DNA from: Rhabdophis nuchalis
Taxonomy: Eukaryota; Chordata; Lepidosauria; Squamata; Natricidae
Direction: 5' to 3'
Assembly: GCA_039707465.1 (NCBI GenBank)
Contig: CM077644.1
Span: 145,757,462 to 145,821,461 of the forward strand
Length of the DNA: 64,000 bases
The notes under the pieces are model-generated. The model did not search any database, was not told the origin of the DNA, and saw only the letters and a list, made by a program, of their open reading frames with translations. Below are positions 47,847-58,371 of this stretch, in pieces. Positions within the stretch are counted from its first letter, which is position 1; every line of letters starts with the position of its first letter. The position numbers were made by a program, and so were the translations under genes.

Positions 47847-48152
47847 AAGAAGAGGGAGTCAAACTATTCTCCAAAGCACCTGAGGGCAGAACAAGAAGCA
47901 ATGGGTGGAAACTAATCAAGGAGAGAAGCAACTTAGAACTGAGGAGAAATTTCCTGACAGTTAGAACAATTAACCAGTGGAAGAGAAATTGCCTCCAGAA
48001 GTTGTGAATGCCCCAACACTGCATGTCTTCAAGAAGATGTTGGATAGCCATTTGTCTGAAATGGTATATGGCTTCCTGCCTAGGCAGGGAGTTGGACTAG
48101 ATGACTTCCGAGGTCCCTTCCAACTCTGCTATTGTATTATTGTATTATAGTA
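47847..48152 (+). mobile_element. CR1 3' fragment inside Helitron-like copy A (second)
   Basis: Nearly the same segment as 47505-47808, starting at a similar codon and ending in the same tail, so a tandem duplication of CR1 fragment plus array is likely. Confidence 0.85.
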
Positions 48153-48550
48153 GGTAGGTAGATAGGGGAATATATAGATAGGGAGAAATACAGTAGGTAG
48201 GTTGGTAGGTAGGGGGATAGATAGATAGGAAACAGCACAGTAGGTAGGTAGGTAGGTAGGTAGGTAGGTAGGTAGGTAGGTAGGTAGATAGGGGGATAGA
48301 TAGAGAGGAAGAAATACAGTAGGTTTGTAGGTAGGTAGGTGTATAGATAGATAGCGAGAAATACAGTAGGTAGGTAGAGGAATAGAGAGAGAGGGAGAAA
48401 TACAGTAGGTAGGTAGGTAGGTAAAGGGATAGAGAGGGGGAAATACAGTAGGTAGGTAGGTATATAAATAGAGGGAGAAAGGAAGAAATACAGTATGTAG
48501 GTAGGTAGAGGGATAGATAGAGAGAGAGAAATACAGTAGGTAGGTAGGTT
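48153..48550. repeat. TAGG arrays with GA-rich spacers
   Basis: (TAGG)n blocks separated by GATAGAGAGGGAGAAATACAG-like spacers, the complement of the arrays at 59715-61485. Confidence 0.92.
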
Positions 48551-48714
48551 GGGGGTTATATGGTGGTTGTGTGTATGTGTGCAGGTGTAGATCTACACAC
48601 AGATTGGTTGGCCATTTAACCAGACTGGGCCACAGCAACGCGTGGCCGGGTATAGCTAGTAAATAAATACATAAATAAAATAATTTTTGCATTGGGAGAG
48701 GGCTTCCCTCCTCC

Positions 48715-48975
48715 TGGAAAATTATGGAAATTCTCAACCATCCAGGTCATGGTTCTCCCAAAGGTACTTTTTCAGAAGGCAACTAGGCTTTCTTGTTTGT
48801 TCTTTGAAGGCATTTTACTTCTCATCCAGGAAGCTTCTTCAGCTCTAATTGGATGGTGGGGAATGGAAGGATTTATATACCTTGCAGACAGCTGGTCATT
48901 TCCATTCTTTTAGAGAGTCATTAAGGCCACCTGTAGGTCTATCTGTGTCATAAGAGTCACCTGGGTAGTGCAAAT
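48715..48975 (-). mobile_element. Penelope-like terminal sequence, left arm
   Basis: Antisense reading of the PLE 3' region: CATCCAGGTCATGGTTCTCC, TTTTTCAGAAGGCAACTAGG, CATCCAGGAAGCTTCTTCAG. The same sequence lies inverted at 49951-50275. Confidence 0.65.
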
Positions 48976-49950
48976 TTCCCCCAAGGCTCTGTTTTAGGCC
49001 CAGTACTCTTTAACATCTTCATCAACGATTTGGATGAGGGGATAAATGGGGAACTCATCAAATTCGCAGACGACACCAAGCTGGCAGGAATAGCCAACAC
49101 TCCAGAAGATAGGCTTAAGATACAGAAGGATCTAGACAAACTTGAACATTGGGCACTGTCTAATAAAATGAAATTCAATTGTGAAAAAAGTAAGGTCCTA
49201 CATATAGGCAAGAAAAACCAAATGCACAAGTACAGTATAGGTGGTACCTTGCTCAATAGTAGCAACTGTGAGAGGGATCTTGGAATCCTAGTGGACAACC
49301 ATTTAAATATGAGCCAGCAGTGTGCAGCAGCTGCCAAAAAAGCCAACACAGTTCTAGGCTGCATCAACAGAGGGATAGAATCTAGATCACGTGAAGTGTT
49401 AATGCCACTGTATAGTGCCTTGGTAAGGCCACACTTGGAATACTGCATACAGTTTTGGTCGCCACGATGTAGAAAAGACGTGGAGACTCTGGAAAGAGTG
49501 CAGAGAAGAGCAACCAAGATGATTAGAGGACTGGAGACTAAGACATATGAAGAACGGCTGCAGGAACTGGGTATGTCTAGTTTGATGAAGAGAAGGACCA
49601 GGGGAGACATGATAGCAGTGTTCCGATATCTCAGAGGGTGCCACAAAGAAGAGGGAGTCAAACTATTCTCCAAGGCACCTGGGGGCAGGACAAGAAGCAA
49701 TGGGTGGAAACCAACCAAGGAGAGAAGCAACCTAGAATTAAGGAGAAATTTCCTGACAGTAAGAACAATTAACCTCTGGAACAGCTTGCCTCCAGCAGTT
49801 GTGAATGCCCCAACCCTGGAAGTCTTTAAAAAGATGTTAGACAGCCATTTGTCTGAAATGGTATAAGGTTCCTGCCCATGCAGGGGGTTGGACTAGAAGA
49901 CCTACAAGGTCCCTTCCAACTCTGCTATTGTATTGTATTGTATTGTATTG
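48976..49950 (+). mobile_element. CR1 LINE, 5'-truncated, RT C-terminal half open
   Basis: An open frame through 49866 starts within the RT domain: PQGSVLGPVLFNIFINDLDE (from about 48981), the catalytic FADD (49063-49074), KSKVLHIGKKN, SALVRPHLEYCIQFW, LERVQRRATKMIRGLE, and ends LDSHLSEMV. The 3' UTR carries GGTTGGACTAGAAGACC and a tail of about four ATTGT units (49927-49950). CR1 is the main LINE of sauropsids. 5' truncation removed the endonuclease and most of the RT; no stops occur in what is left, so it is relatively young. Confidence 0.93.
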
Positions 49951-50275
49951 TAAATGTAGTTTGAGATGCAGACAACACAGACTCATCCCAAACAGCCTGC
50001 ACCTGTCTTCAACAGGACACAGAGCAGAAAACATCTTGCAGCCAAGAAGGCTTCAGACCCATTTGCACTACTCAGATAACCATGAGGACACAGATAAACC
50101 TCCAAGTGGCCTCATCGACTCTCTAAAAGAATGCAAATGACCAGCTATCTGCAAAAAATATAATCCTTCCATTCCACACCATCCAGTCAGAGCTGAAGAC
50201 GCTTCTTGGATGAGAAGCAAAATGTCTTCAAAGAAAAAAGAAGACAACCAGTTGCCTCCTGAAAAAGCGCCTATG
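49951..50275 (+). mobile_element. Penelope-like terminal sequence, right arm
   Basis: Sense reading ends CTTCTTGGATGAGAAGCAAA, then CAGTTGCCTCCTGAAAAAG. Inverted relative to 48715-48975. It extends 5' with CAGACAACACAGACTCATCC. Confidence 0.65.
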
Positions 50276-50654
50276 TGTCCCCTCCTCCTGAGTTTTGGAG
50301 CCTTAAAGGATTTTGTAAGGGAAAAAATGCTTCTCCTCCTCAGTTTCTTCCCCTCAGCAGCCTTGGCAAAACAAAAAGGGATGAAATGCCAGTTTCCATT
50401 TTCTCTTCACTTGATGGACCCCCTTTCCAAAGTGCCAGATTGCTTTGGGGTGGTTTTCTCTCTCTCTCCATTTCTTATCTCCCACTCCTGCTTTTATGTG
50501 GAATGAAGGCAAAGAGATTTTTCTTGCTTTACACTATGCAGCAACCCAGACCAGGTGGTGATCTTCTCTCATGCTCGTGCTTTTGAATAAAAAAAAAACA
50601 ATACAAGGGGATCATGTTTAAGCTGCTTTGGAGGAATGGTTGGAGTCAAAATGG
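50276..50654. other. No recognised feature
   Basis: Overlapping ~100-codon frames lack family resemblance; A10 at 50588. Confidence 0.4.
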
Positions 50655-51378
50655 AAGTCACCTTGATTTGGCACGGGACCTAGTTATCTGCGGGATCGCA
50701 TCCTACCCCATACATCCCTTCGGCCGATTCGCTCCCACAGAGAGGGACTTCTCCGGGTGCTGTCCGCCAGGCAATGGCAGCGGGCGACGCCCAGGGGAAG
50801 GGCCTTTTCTGTGGAGGGCCCAACCCTCTGGGAACGACCTACCCCCGACCTTAGAACAACCACGGACTCTCTTGTTCCATCAGGCTAGTTATTTACCTAG
50901 CCTATAGTCTGTACCTTAAATTGTTTTAATTGGGTTGTAGATGGGATTAAGTTTTAATGTTTTTAAATTTTTAGCGCAGGGATAATTTTGTTAGATCAGA
51001 CAAAGGATTCCGACTCAGGCATGGTCAAAACAACAGGAACGTTTATTCACACTCTTACAACAGCACAAGAATTCAACTGACAAGGTTTCTTCTCTGGCAA
51101 CCTCTTATATAGAGTTACCAGGCAGGAAACTCCTAGCAAGCAATTGCAACATGTAACTCCTTTCCAGACAGATTCCAGACAGCTCGTCTCAGTCAATTAA
51201 CACAGCTGCCTGATCTGTTCCGGAATGCGGTGACTCAAAGGTTACCAGACTTGCTGTCTGGGCTGAGGACTCAACAAATTTATTTAATTTGGTTTTAATT
51301 ATTTATATTTGTGATATTTATGTGTTTTTTAATTTCCTGTGCACCGCCCCGGGTCCCTTTGGGGAGAGGGAGCGGTTA
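50655..51378 (+). mobile_element. L2 LINE copy 6, 3' end, split by a solo LTR
   Basis: Plus-oriented L2 C-terminus (ACGGGACCTAGTTATCTGC, then CCCAGGGGAAGGGCC) and the 3' UTR with TGCACCGCCCCGGGTCCCTT, the same subtype as copies 2 and 3. It is the only one of the clear L2 copies on the plus strand. Confidence 0.85.
50989..51276 (-). mobile_element. Solo LTR, 288 bp
   Basis: Minus strand starts TGTTGAGTCCTCAGCCC and ends CTGATCTAACA. TATATAAGAGG (51099-51109) and GAATAAACG (near 51045) fit promoter and polyadenylation signals. Perfect 5-bp duplication AATTT (50984-50988 and 51277-51281). Confidence 0.92.
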
Positions 51379-51381
51379 TAT

Positions 51382-51462
51382 ATGCATGTGCAGAAGGCTG
51401 AGTACATGTGCGGACGGACGTGCTCACATTTGCGAACTGGTAGGGAAGGTAAGTGAATACCA
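51382..51462 (+). mobile_element. hAT fragment
   Basis: GCATGTGCAGAAGGC, then GCGAACTGGTAGGGAAGGTA and AGTGAATACC match the right half of 36821-36998. Left terminus lost next to the L2 tail. Confidence 0.6.
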
Positions 51463-51847
51463 TCCCTTTACAGAGCAATTGTGTTTTGCAACAATTTGCA
51501 GGTTGCATCATTGGGAAGTCATGTTTTTGGATATGAAACTTCATGAATTACTCTTCAGTGCTCAAAACATTATTGACATTAATGTGTAATTGATAAACAG
51601 TCTGGGTCCAACCCAAACAGTTCCAAAATGTGTGCTGTTCTGGATTGTATTTCCTAATCCACAGCAAAGAAAATAAACCAGGGTGTCTATAGGGGTCCCT
51701 TATATTTTATCAGCCCTGCTGAAATATGCAAATAACATCCATAGCTTAAGGCCATTCAGAATGAACAGGATCATATCATGTGAATTTTAACCCTTTCCTC
51801 CCTCACTGCAATCTTAGTGAAAATCCCTCCTCTGAAACTGATATTTG
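51463..51847. other. No recognised feature
   Basis: No repeat or gene recognised. Confidence 0.4.
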
Positions 51848-51855
51848 CATTAGGG

Positions 51856-51990
51856 CAGGGGTCTGCAAGGTTGGCTCTTTTAAGACTGGTGGACTTCAAC
51901 TCCCAGAGTTCCCCAGCCAGCATAGCTGGCTGGGGAACTCTGGGAATTGAAGTCCACCAGTCTTAAAAGAGCTGACTTTGCAGACCCCTG
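51856..51990. mobile_element. Palindromic hAT MITE, 135 bp
   Basis: Ends CAGGGGTCTGCAAGGTTG and GACTTTGCAGACCCCTG. Perfect duplication CATTAGGG (51848-51855 and 51991-51998). Centre CAGCATAGCTGGCTG. Confidence 0.95.
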
Positions 51991-51998
51991 CATTAGGG

Positions 51999-52455
51999 GG
52001 ATCCCCATCAAAATAGAAAAGATAATCTCCATATAAACCAACAACGTCAAAGGAGTCATTCTCATGAGCAAATCAAAAAGGGCAAGGTATGACCAGTGAA
52101 GCAACCAAGACAGCAAAGGGCTACCTATCAGCATCCCAAAATAAGCTAAATTATCTTAGGGGACATTTATAGATTGCTTGGATCACTACTAGCACGGATG
52201 ATGTTACCTAGTTTGGGTAAGACAACAACCAATTTCAGGGAGCTCCAAGGACCCCACATTTCAACTCTGAGCTACAAATATTCTCCTTTATTGATAGTCA
52301 TTGTTTACCCAAACTTGAACTAACAGTATCAACGGACTTAAATAGACTACAGTAAGGAAAGAAAGGAAGAAACCAAATGGTGCACCTTATCGATTTTCAG
52401 GCCTTCCAAATAGATGTGCTATGATTCCATGAATAATATCAATATTCGAGTTAAA
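51999..52455. other. No recognised feature
   Basis: No repeat or gene recognised. Confidence 0.4.
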
Positions 52456-52652
52456 CCAAGGTTTCTCAAATCTGGCAACTTATTTATTTATTTTTATTTT
52501 ATTCGATTTGTAAACCGCACCAATCTCCGTCGAGACGGACTCTTTAAAACATGAGAACTTCAACTCCCAGAATTCCCTAGCTAGCATGTTGGTTGAGGAA
52601 ATTCTGGAAGTTGAAGTCCCCATGTCTTAAACTCGCCACGTTTGAGAAACAT
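52456..52652. mobile_element. Palindromic hAT MITE split by a LINE tail
   Basis: Left arm AGGTTTCTCAAATCTGGCAA and right arm CTCGCCACGTTTGAGAAAC are separated by about 60 bp (52481-52541) that is a minus-oriented L2-like 3' end (TTCGATTTGTAAACCGCACC on plus). Confidence 0.7.
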
Positions 52653-53389
52653 AGATTTAGAGCTTTTCCAATGAAGGGAAAAAAAGACTTAAGGGAGGCT
52701 GTGAAAAGTAAATTTCAGGAAGTGGGTCTTGCAACTTTGTGCTCAGTGCGCATATTTTTGCTTCTCTTCCCAAAGTATTTTAAATGCGGCTGAAATGATA
52801 CTTTTTCTCCTCTTGCTGTGTCAGGGCCATTTTATATTCTATGAATTGTTCATGCATCCCAGGCAGAAAACTTGATTTAATGCTGCAAACTGGATCAGAC
52901 ATTCTTAAGGAAACCACTTTACAGTGACAGTAAGCTTAATTTGATGCTTTGAATTCACCCTAAAAGGAAGTACATTGGAATCGATTCTCCTTTCCTGTTA
53001 CCTAACAGAAGGAGTCAATCCTTTAGAGTTCCCTTTCCTGAAATGGAATGATGTTATTTCTTGGCTCTGGCCTCTTTTCTAACGAACCAATAAGAGATAA
53101 TTTACTGCTGCTGCATTGAAACTTCTGCATCATTGGCTCCAACTTAGCATCATTGAAAACAACATAGTATTATCGCTAACTTTTGCCAGTTCCAATAACT
53201 GTGTCTTAACCCAACAGGATAATTTAAGAGGAAGACATTAAGGTTTTAGTGGGTGCAAATGCCCTTCTTGCTAGAGGCAGCTTGGAACTACCTGGCTACC
53301 TGGATTTAGCCCATGCATCTCTTCCATTTATTACTGTTATATTCCATTGAGGTGACATGCAAGACTAACCTTGTCTGGATTTGGAAGAT
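52653..53389. other. No recognised feature
   Basis: No repeat or gene recognised. Confidence 0.4.
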
Positions 53390-53520
53390 AAGCAAGATTG
53401 AAGTGTCCTTAGTGCTCTCTGAGCATGGTTGTTTCTTTGCAGACGTTTCATTGCCCAAACTAGGTAGCATCATCAGTTCTAGTAAGCAGGTAAGCATTAG
53501 TGCTTGGATAGAGACCATAA
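53390..53520 (+). mobile_element. Penelope-like 3'-UTR fragment
   Basis: CTCTCTGAGCATGGTTG, TTTGCAGACGTTTCATTGCC and AACTAGGTAGCATCATCAGT are typical of Penelope-like 3' regions in reptiles and fish (from memory). Confidence 0.6.
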
Positions 53521-53627
53521 AAAAACCTCAGAATTGTAGGCCAGATGGCAAAGTTTCTAAACAACAATAGGAAAAAGGCAAACCATGTGCCTATTACTAT
53601 CAGGGAGTTGTATGGTTATGCCCATAT

Positions 53628-54331
53628 CAGGGGTAGGTTCCTGCCAGTTGAAACCTAATTAATCAGTGGAACAGCTTGCCTCCAGAAGTTGTGAATGCCC
53701 CAACCCTGGAAGTCTTTAAGAAGATGTTGGATAGCCATTTGTCTGAAAGGGTATAGGGTTTCCTGCCTGGCCAGGGAGTTGGACTAGATGACCTCCAAGG
53801 TCCCTTCCAACTCTGCTATTGTATTATTGTAACCTCTTCTATAGAAGAGGTTCCACAAATCTACAATGTCATTTAGAACCAGTTCCAGCTCCCTCCCCCT
53901 GCCTGTCCGCATATCATCAAGATGAAGAGCGAGAGGAGGAATTCTGGGAGTTGAAGTCCACAAGTCTTAAAGCTGTCAAGTTCGAACACTCCTGGGGTTC
54001 TTTTTTCTAAAGGGTTAGGGGCACAAGGGTCTTGTAACTTGACAGCTTTAAGACTTGCATGCTTCAAATGCCAGAATTTCTGAGCCAACATTTTGGTTGC
54101 TAAGCAAGAGTGTTGTTAAGTGAGTTTCACCACATTTTACAAGTTGGCCATGCCCACCCAGTCACATGACTGCCAAGCCACTCCCACCTGGTGCAATGGC
54201 TGGCAAACCACTCCCACCCAGTCACATGGCCGGCAAGCCACTCCTACCTAGTCACATGGTCAGCAAGCCACTCCCACAAAGCAGGCCACACCTACAGAAG
54301 AGGTTCTAAAAAAATTTGAAAGCCACCACTG
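53628..54331. mobile_element. hAT element with nested CR1 and MITE parts
   Basis: Ends CAGGGGTAGGTTCCTGCC and GAAAGCCACCACTG. Perfect duplication GCCCATAT (53620-53627 and 54332-54339). It includes a CR1 3' end, two inverted arms of the palindromic MITE (53937-54095), and tandem CCACCCAGTCACATG units (54156-54260). Confidence 0.85.
53655..53832 (+). mobile_element. CR1 3' end nested in hAT
   Basis: TTAATCAGTGGAACAGC to the tail TATTGTATTATTGTA. AACCT on both sides (about 53645 and 53833) may be the target duplication. Confidence 0.85.
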
Positions 54332-54339
54332 GCCCATAT

Positions 54340-54803
54340 AGTCTCCTGGGGTTGACTAAGTTGAGGGCATCTTTGCCTGGTTTTTATGGCATTCTTTATT
54401 TGCCTTTGCAGAGCAATTGGATGCAGAAGTGGAGCTATTTCGAGTCCTCCCTCTGCTGTCAAACTTGGTAGGCCTTTACTGTAATTAGTCTCTTTCTCCA
54501 TGTAATCAAGTGCAATCCACATTCCATCACAGAGTCCACCTGCCCACTGAGCCATTACTAAGCGACATAAATCACAAGGGATGGGGGAGCTCTATGAAGG
54601 AATGAGTTGGACAAAACATGGGGGAGTTGCCATAGTTCTCTAGACATCCAGTTGCCTTCCAAAATCCAGAAGAAAGAGAGCCTGAGAGCTCTCACCACAC
54701 TTTCTCATATGCAAATGAGGACTGAAAGAAAAATCTCTCCAGAAAACCTGGCATCTTGACTAAAACTGACTGAGTCTCTGGGTGACATACATGAAGATGC
54801 AGT
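54340..54803. other. No recognised feature
   Basis: No repeat or gene recognised. Confidence 0.4.
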
Positions 54804-54811
54804 GAATGTAG

Positions 54812-55014
54812 CAGGGGTGAAATTCAGCAGGTTCTGACAGGTTCTGGAGAACCGGTAGCGAAAATTTTGAGTTGTTCAGAGAACCAGCAAATGCCACCTC
54901 TGGCTGGCCCCTGAGTGGGGAGGGAATGGGGATTTTGCCGCATCCTTCCCCTGCCGTGCCCACCAAGCCACGCCCACAGAACCAGTAGTAAAAAAAAAAT
55001 GAATTTCACCACTG
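54812..55014. mobile_element. hAT element, 203 bp
   Basis: Ends CAGGGGTGAAATTCAGC and GAATTTCACCACTG. Flanks GAATGTAG and GCATGTAG, 7 of 8. Reverse-oriented relative of 30235-30523. Confidence 0.88.
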
Positions 55015-55059
55015 GCATGTAGGGATGTAAACAAACCAAGGTTTCCCTTACAATATGTT

Positions 55060-55060
55060 C

Positions 55061-55093
<33 letters not shown>

Positions 55094-55114
55094 ACACATA
55101 CACACACACACACC
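55060..55114. repeat. CT then CA dinucleotide tract
   Basis: (CTCT/CTGT)n followed by (CA)n. Confidence 0.85.
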
Positions 55115-55439
55115 ACTGGACACACACATTCCATTCTGCTGGATTTAAGTTAACTCTAGCCAACGTATATTCCTGCCCTTTCCCTCTCCCCAAGTCAAAA
55201 GATGAAAGCAATCTTTGCTGGCAAACCAATCCCAGGCAGCCTTTGAAAGCAGAGCCCGCTCTCAGGAGAGATTGCTGTCAGGCTATCAGGAGTTACGGAA
55301 GGAGACAGATGGAATGGTTTGCTCCGTACCTCAGCATGCTGGCCAGGAGTGAGCTGCCGTTTGCAGTGGTGGCACTTCAGGCAGAGGGGATGGTAGTCCT
55401 TGCCGAGAGAACGCCTCCGCTCAGCTGTTAAGAGAGAAT
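55115..55439. other. No recognised feature
   Basis: No repeat or gene recognised. Confidence 0.4.
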
Positions 55440-56856
55440 AGAATAAGAATAATAGAATAATTTAATTTATAGACCGCTCCTCTCCCCGTAGGGACTCGGA
55501 GCGGTGCACAGGGAAAACTAAAACCACAATACAATAAATATACAAATATAATTAAGAACAAATTAAATCTGGGCCTGTGCTAAAATCCCTTAAAATGCTA
55601 AAATACCCAATTAAAACAGCTATACCATGTAGAGAGAGGCTACCCAAGGCCGGCCAAATGGAAAAAATGAGTTTTTAATTTCAGACGGAAGGAGCGGAAG
55701 TCCGTGGTTGTTCTAATGTCGGGGGGAAGGTCGTTCCAGAGGGCTGGGCCCGCCACAGAGAGAGCCCTTCCCCTGGGCGTCGCCCACTGACAGAGTCTAG
55801 TGGACGGCACCCGGAGAAGTCCCTCTCTGTGGGAGCGAATTGGCCGTGAGGATGTATGAGGCAGGATCCGATCCCGCAGATAGCTAGGTCCCGAGCAATG
55901 GAGCGCTTTAAAAATGATGACTAATACCTTGAAGCGCACCCGGAAGACGACAGGCAGCCAGTGCAACTCGCGCAGAAGTGGAGTTATGTGGGCAAATCTG
56001 GAGGTACCCAAGATTGCCCGCGCGGCTGCATTCTGAACCATCTGAAGTCTCCGGGTGCACCTCAAGGGAAGCCCCATGTAGAGAGAGTTACAATAGTCCA
56101 GTCGCGATGTCACGAGAGCATGAGTGACTGTGCGAAGGGCGTCCCGATCCAATAGGGGGCGCAACTGGCGAACCAGGCGAACCTGGTAAAACGCCCTCCT
56201 GGCCACGGCTGTCACTTGATCTTCCATGGACAGCCGGGCATCCAGGAGGACACCCAAGTTGCGCGCCCCATCCACAGGGGCAAGATGTTCGCCCCCTATG
56301 GCCAGCGATGGAGTCAGCTGGTTGAATCGGGCAGCCGGAAACCACAGCCACTCGGTCTTGGTCGGGTTGAGCCTGAGTCCGTTACTTCCCATCCAGATCC
56401 GCACGGCTTCCAGGCACTGGCACATCTCTGCTACGGCATCGTTGGGGTGGTTTGGGGTAGAAATGTACAGCTGTGTATCATCAGCGTACAGGTGGTACTC
56501 TACCCCAAAACCACGGATGATCTCACCCAGCGGCTTCATATATGTGTTGAACAGGAGAGGCGAGAGGACCGACCCCTGAGGCACCCCACATGTGAGGGGT
56601 CTCGAGGTCGACCTCTGCTCTCCTGCCAACACAAATTGCGATCGGCCAGAGAGGTAGGAGGAGAACCACCGTAAAACGGTGCCTCCCACCCCCAACCCCC
56701 CCAGCCGATGCAATAGGATACCATGGTCGATGGTATCAAAAGCCGCCGAGACGTCTAATAGGACCAGGATGGAGGAACAACCCCCATCTCTGGCCCTCCA
56801 GAGATCATCAACCAACGCGACCAATGCCGTCTCAGTGCTATGCCAGGGCCAGAAGG
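55440..56856 (-). mobile_element. L2 LINE copy 3, 5'-truncated, RT frame open
   Basis: The minus frame is open from the truncation point (about 56856) to 55640. It holds SAAFDTIDHGILLHRL, CGVPQGSVLSPLLF and YADDTQLYIS, and ends FFHLAGLG. The L2 part begins at HSTETALVALVDD; the upstream 30-odd codons to 56938 are flanking sequence read by chance. The 3' UTR subtype matches copy 2 (CACCGCTCCGAGTCC-like on minus). No endonuclease. Confidence 0.92.
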
Positions 56857-57177
56857 GGAAAGGGGTGAATAACTGTACAGCTCCAAGCCTCTCATTAATA
56901 GGAGAAGGTATGTGGAATGCAGCTTTGATTGGCAACATTTCTCCCTGGAATTTCAGAATAAAAGAAGTTGTAGAATCTTTTAATACAGAGGCAATTTGCG
57001 TTTTTTTCTTCTGTTGAACCCTACCCGTTTCTCTTTTATAATTCTTATCTTTGGCTCATCATATATAAAGATATCATTCTTATCTTTAACTCATAGGCAT
57101 ATTAAGATGTACCGTAACTGTTTAATGCGTTTCACTTATGTTGTCCTTTTTCTCTCTCGGTTCAATCATTTCTGATT
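56857..57177. other. No recognised feature
   Basis: AT-rich; TATCTTT repeats near 57040-57085. Confidence 0.4.
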
Positions 57178-57325
57178 CTTGGAGACAGCCTGGAGGAGTC
57201 ACTGCAATTTTCTTGGCAAGGTTTTTTCAGAAGTGGTTGGCTCAAGGTTACCCAGCTGGCTTTATGCCTATTGCAGGACTAGAACTAACAGTCTCCCAGT
57301 TTCTAGTCTGATGAGCCACACCCAA
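57178..57325 (-). mobile_element. tRNA-derived SINE, second family
   Basis: CTCAAGGTTACCCAGCTGGC, GGACTAGAACTAACAGTCTC (antisense B box) and TTTCTAGTCTGATGAGCC. Related to 18640-18725 and 62972-63092. Confidence 0.65.
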
Positions 57326-57365
57326 ATGACTCTTCCGTCCAATTTAAGGGCATGTAAACTTTTGA

Positions 57366-57695
57366 AAATGGATGCGGTGGCTCAATGGCTAAGATGCTGA
57401 GCTTGTCAATCAGAAAGGTCGGCAATTTGGTGATTTGAATCCCTAGCGCTGTGTAATGGAGTGAGCCAACCTAGCAGTTCAAAAACATGTAAAAATGCAA
57501 GTAGAAAAAGAGGAACCACTTTTGGTGGGAAGGTAACAGTGTTCCGTGCGCCTTCGCCGTTTAGTCATGCCAGCCACATGACCATGGAGATATCTTTGGA
57601 CAGCGCTGGCTCTTCGGCTTTGAAACAAAGATGATCATCGCCCCCTAGAGTCAGGAACGACTAGCACATATGTGTGGGGGAAACTTTACCTTTAC
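57366..57695 (+). mobile_element. Squamate tRNA-derived SINE with BovB-like tail, full-length
   Basis: Head GCGGTGGCTCAATGGCTAAG with B-box-like GGTGATTTGAATCCC; body CATGACCATGGAGATATC; tail CCCCCTAGAGTCAGGAACG and GGAAACTTTACCTTTACC, the end shared with BovB LINEs, its presumed driver (Sauria SINE type, from memory). Confidence 0.85.
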
Positions 57696-58103
57696 CTTAA
57701 ACTTTTGAGACTTTCAAGGACATAGCCCCACCTGCTGTAAGAGAGAACTAGCTTTCTCTGTAGAAGAAAAGAATGTGTAGGCAAAATTTTAAAAGGACTG
57801 CTGAATTTTACACCCCCACCATACCTCCTGTGTGCAGCCTAGCTATGATAGTCTGCCAGCAACTCAGATTGCACAAAATGCCAGTCTGCAGGAGCAGGAA
57901 AGGGGCTGTTTGCAGCAGATCCTGGGCCAATGCCTCATTCCAAGATGTCAAAAGAACATGGGAAGCTTCCTGCTAGCTCAATCCACCATTCTGTGTCACA
58001 AGGTTGCCAATTTTCTATATGCAGGTGGAGGACAGCCAGGAGGGAATAACTTTCTCTTATAGCAGGCTAGAAAGCTTCCCCAAAAGCCTCCAGTGTTTGG
58101 ATG
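57696..58103. other. No recognised feature
   Basis: No repeat or gene recognised. Confidence 0.4.
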
Positions 58104-58111
58104 ATATAGCT

Positions 58112-58361
58112 CAGGGGTGTCAAACCCAAGGCCTCTGGGTGGATCGGGCCTGCAGGGCCATCCTGGAAAATGTAGGGGCTGGACTGCGTCGTTTTGGCCT
58201 GGTCTACCCAGTGTGAAAGAGGAAAGATGGCAACCGTTTGGGGAGTGACATCAAGCTGGCCATGCCCACCCAGTTGGCCACACCCACCTGACCCCCCCCC
58301 CCCCCCAATGTCAACCACAGCCCTGATGTGGCCTTCAATTAAATTGAATTTGACACCCCTG
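58112..58361. mobile_element. hAT element, 250 bp
   Basis: Ends CAGGGGTGTCAAACCC and AATTTGACACCCCTG. Flanks ATATAGCT and GTACAGCT match at 6 of 8. Contains a C15 run near 58291-58305. Confidence 0.85.
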
Positions 58362-58371
58362 GTACAGCTAG

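Larger units (their letters stand above)
47250..48659 (+). mobile_element. Helitron-like element, family 1, copy A (both ends present)
   Basis: The 5' end is A|TCTATATAAATAAAAATG. The 3' end has a hairpin (GGCCAC 48628-48633, GTGGCC 48642-48647, 8-base loop), an 8-base spacer, CTAG (48656-48659) and then T. TC start, CTAG end, subterminal hairpin and an A/T target are the Helitron hallmarks. No Rep/helicase gene: non-autonomous. Inside, after about 250 bp of 5' sequence, come two CR1 3' fragments and TAGG arrays. Confidence 0.8.
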
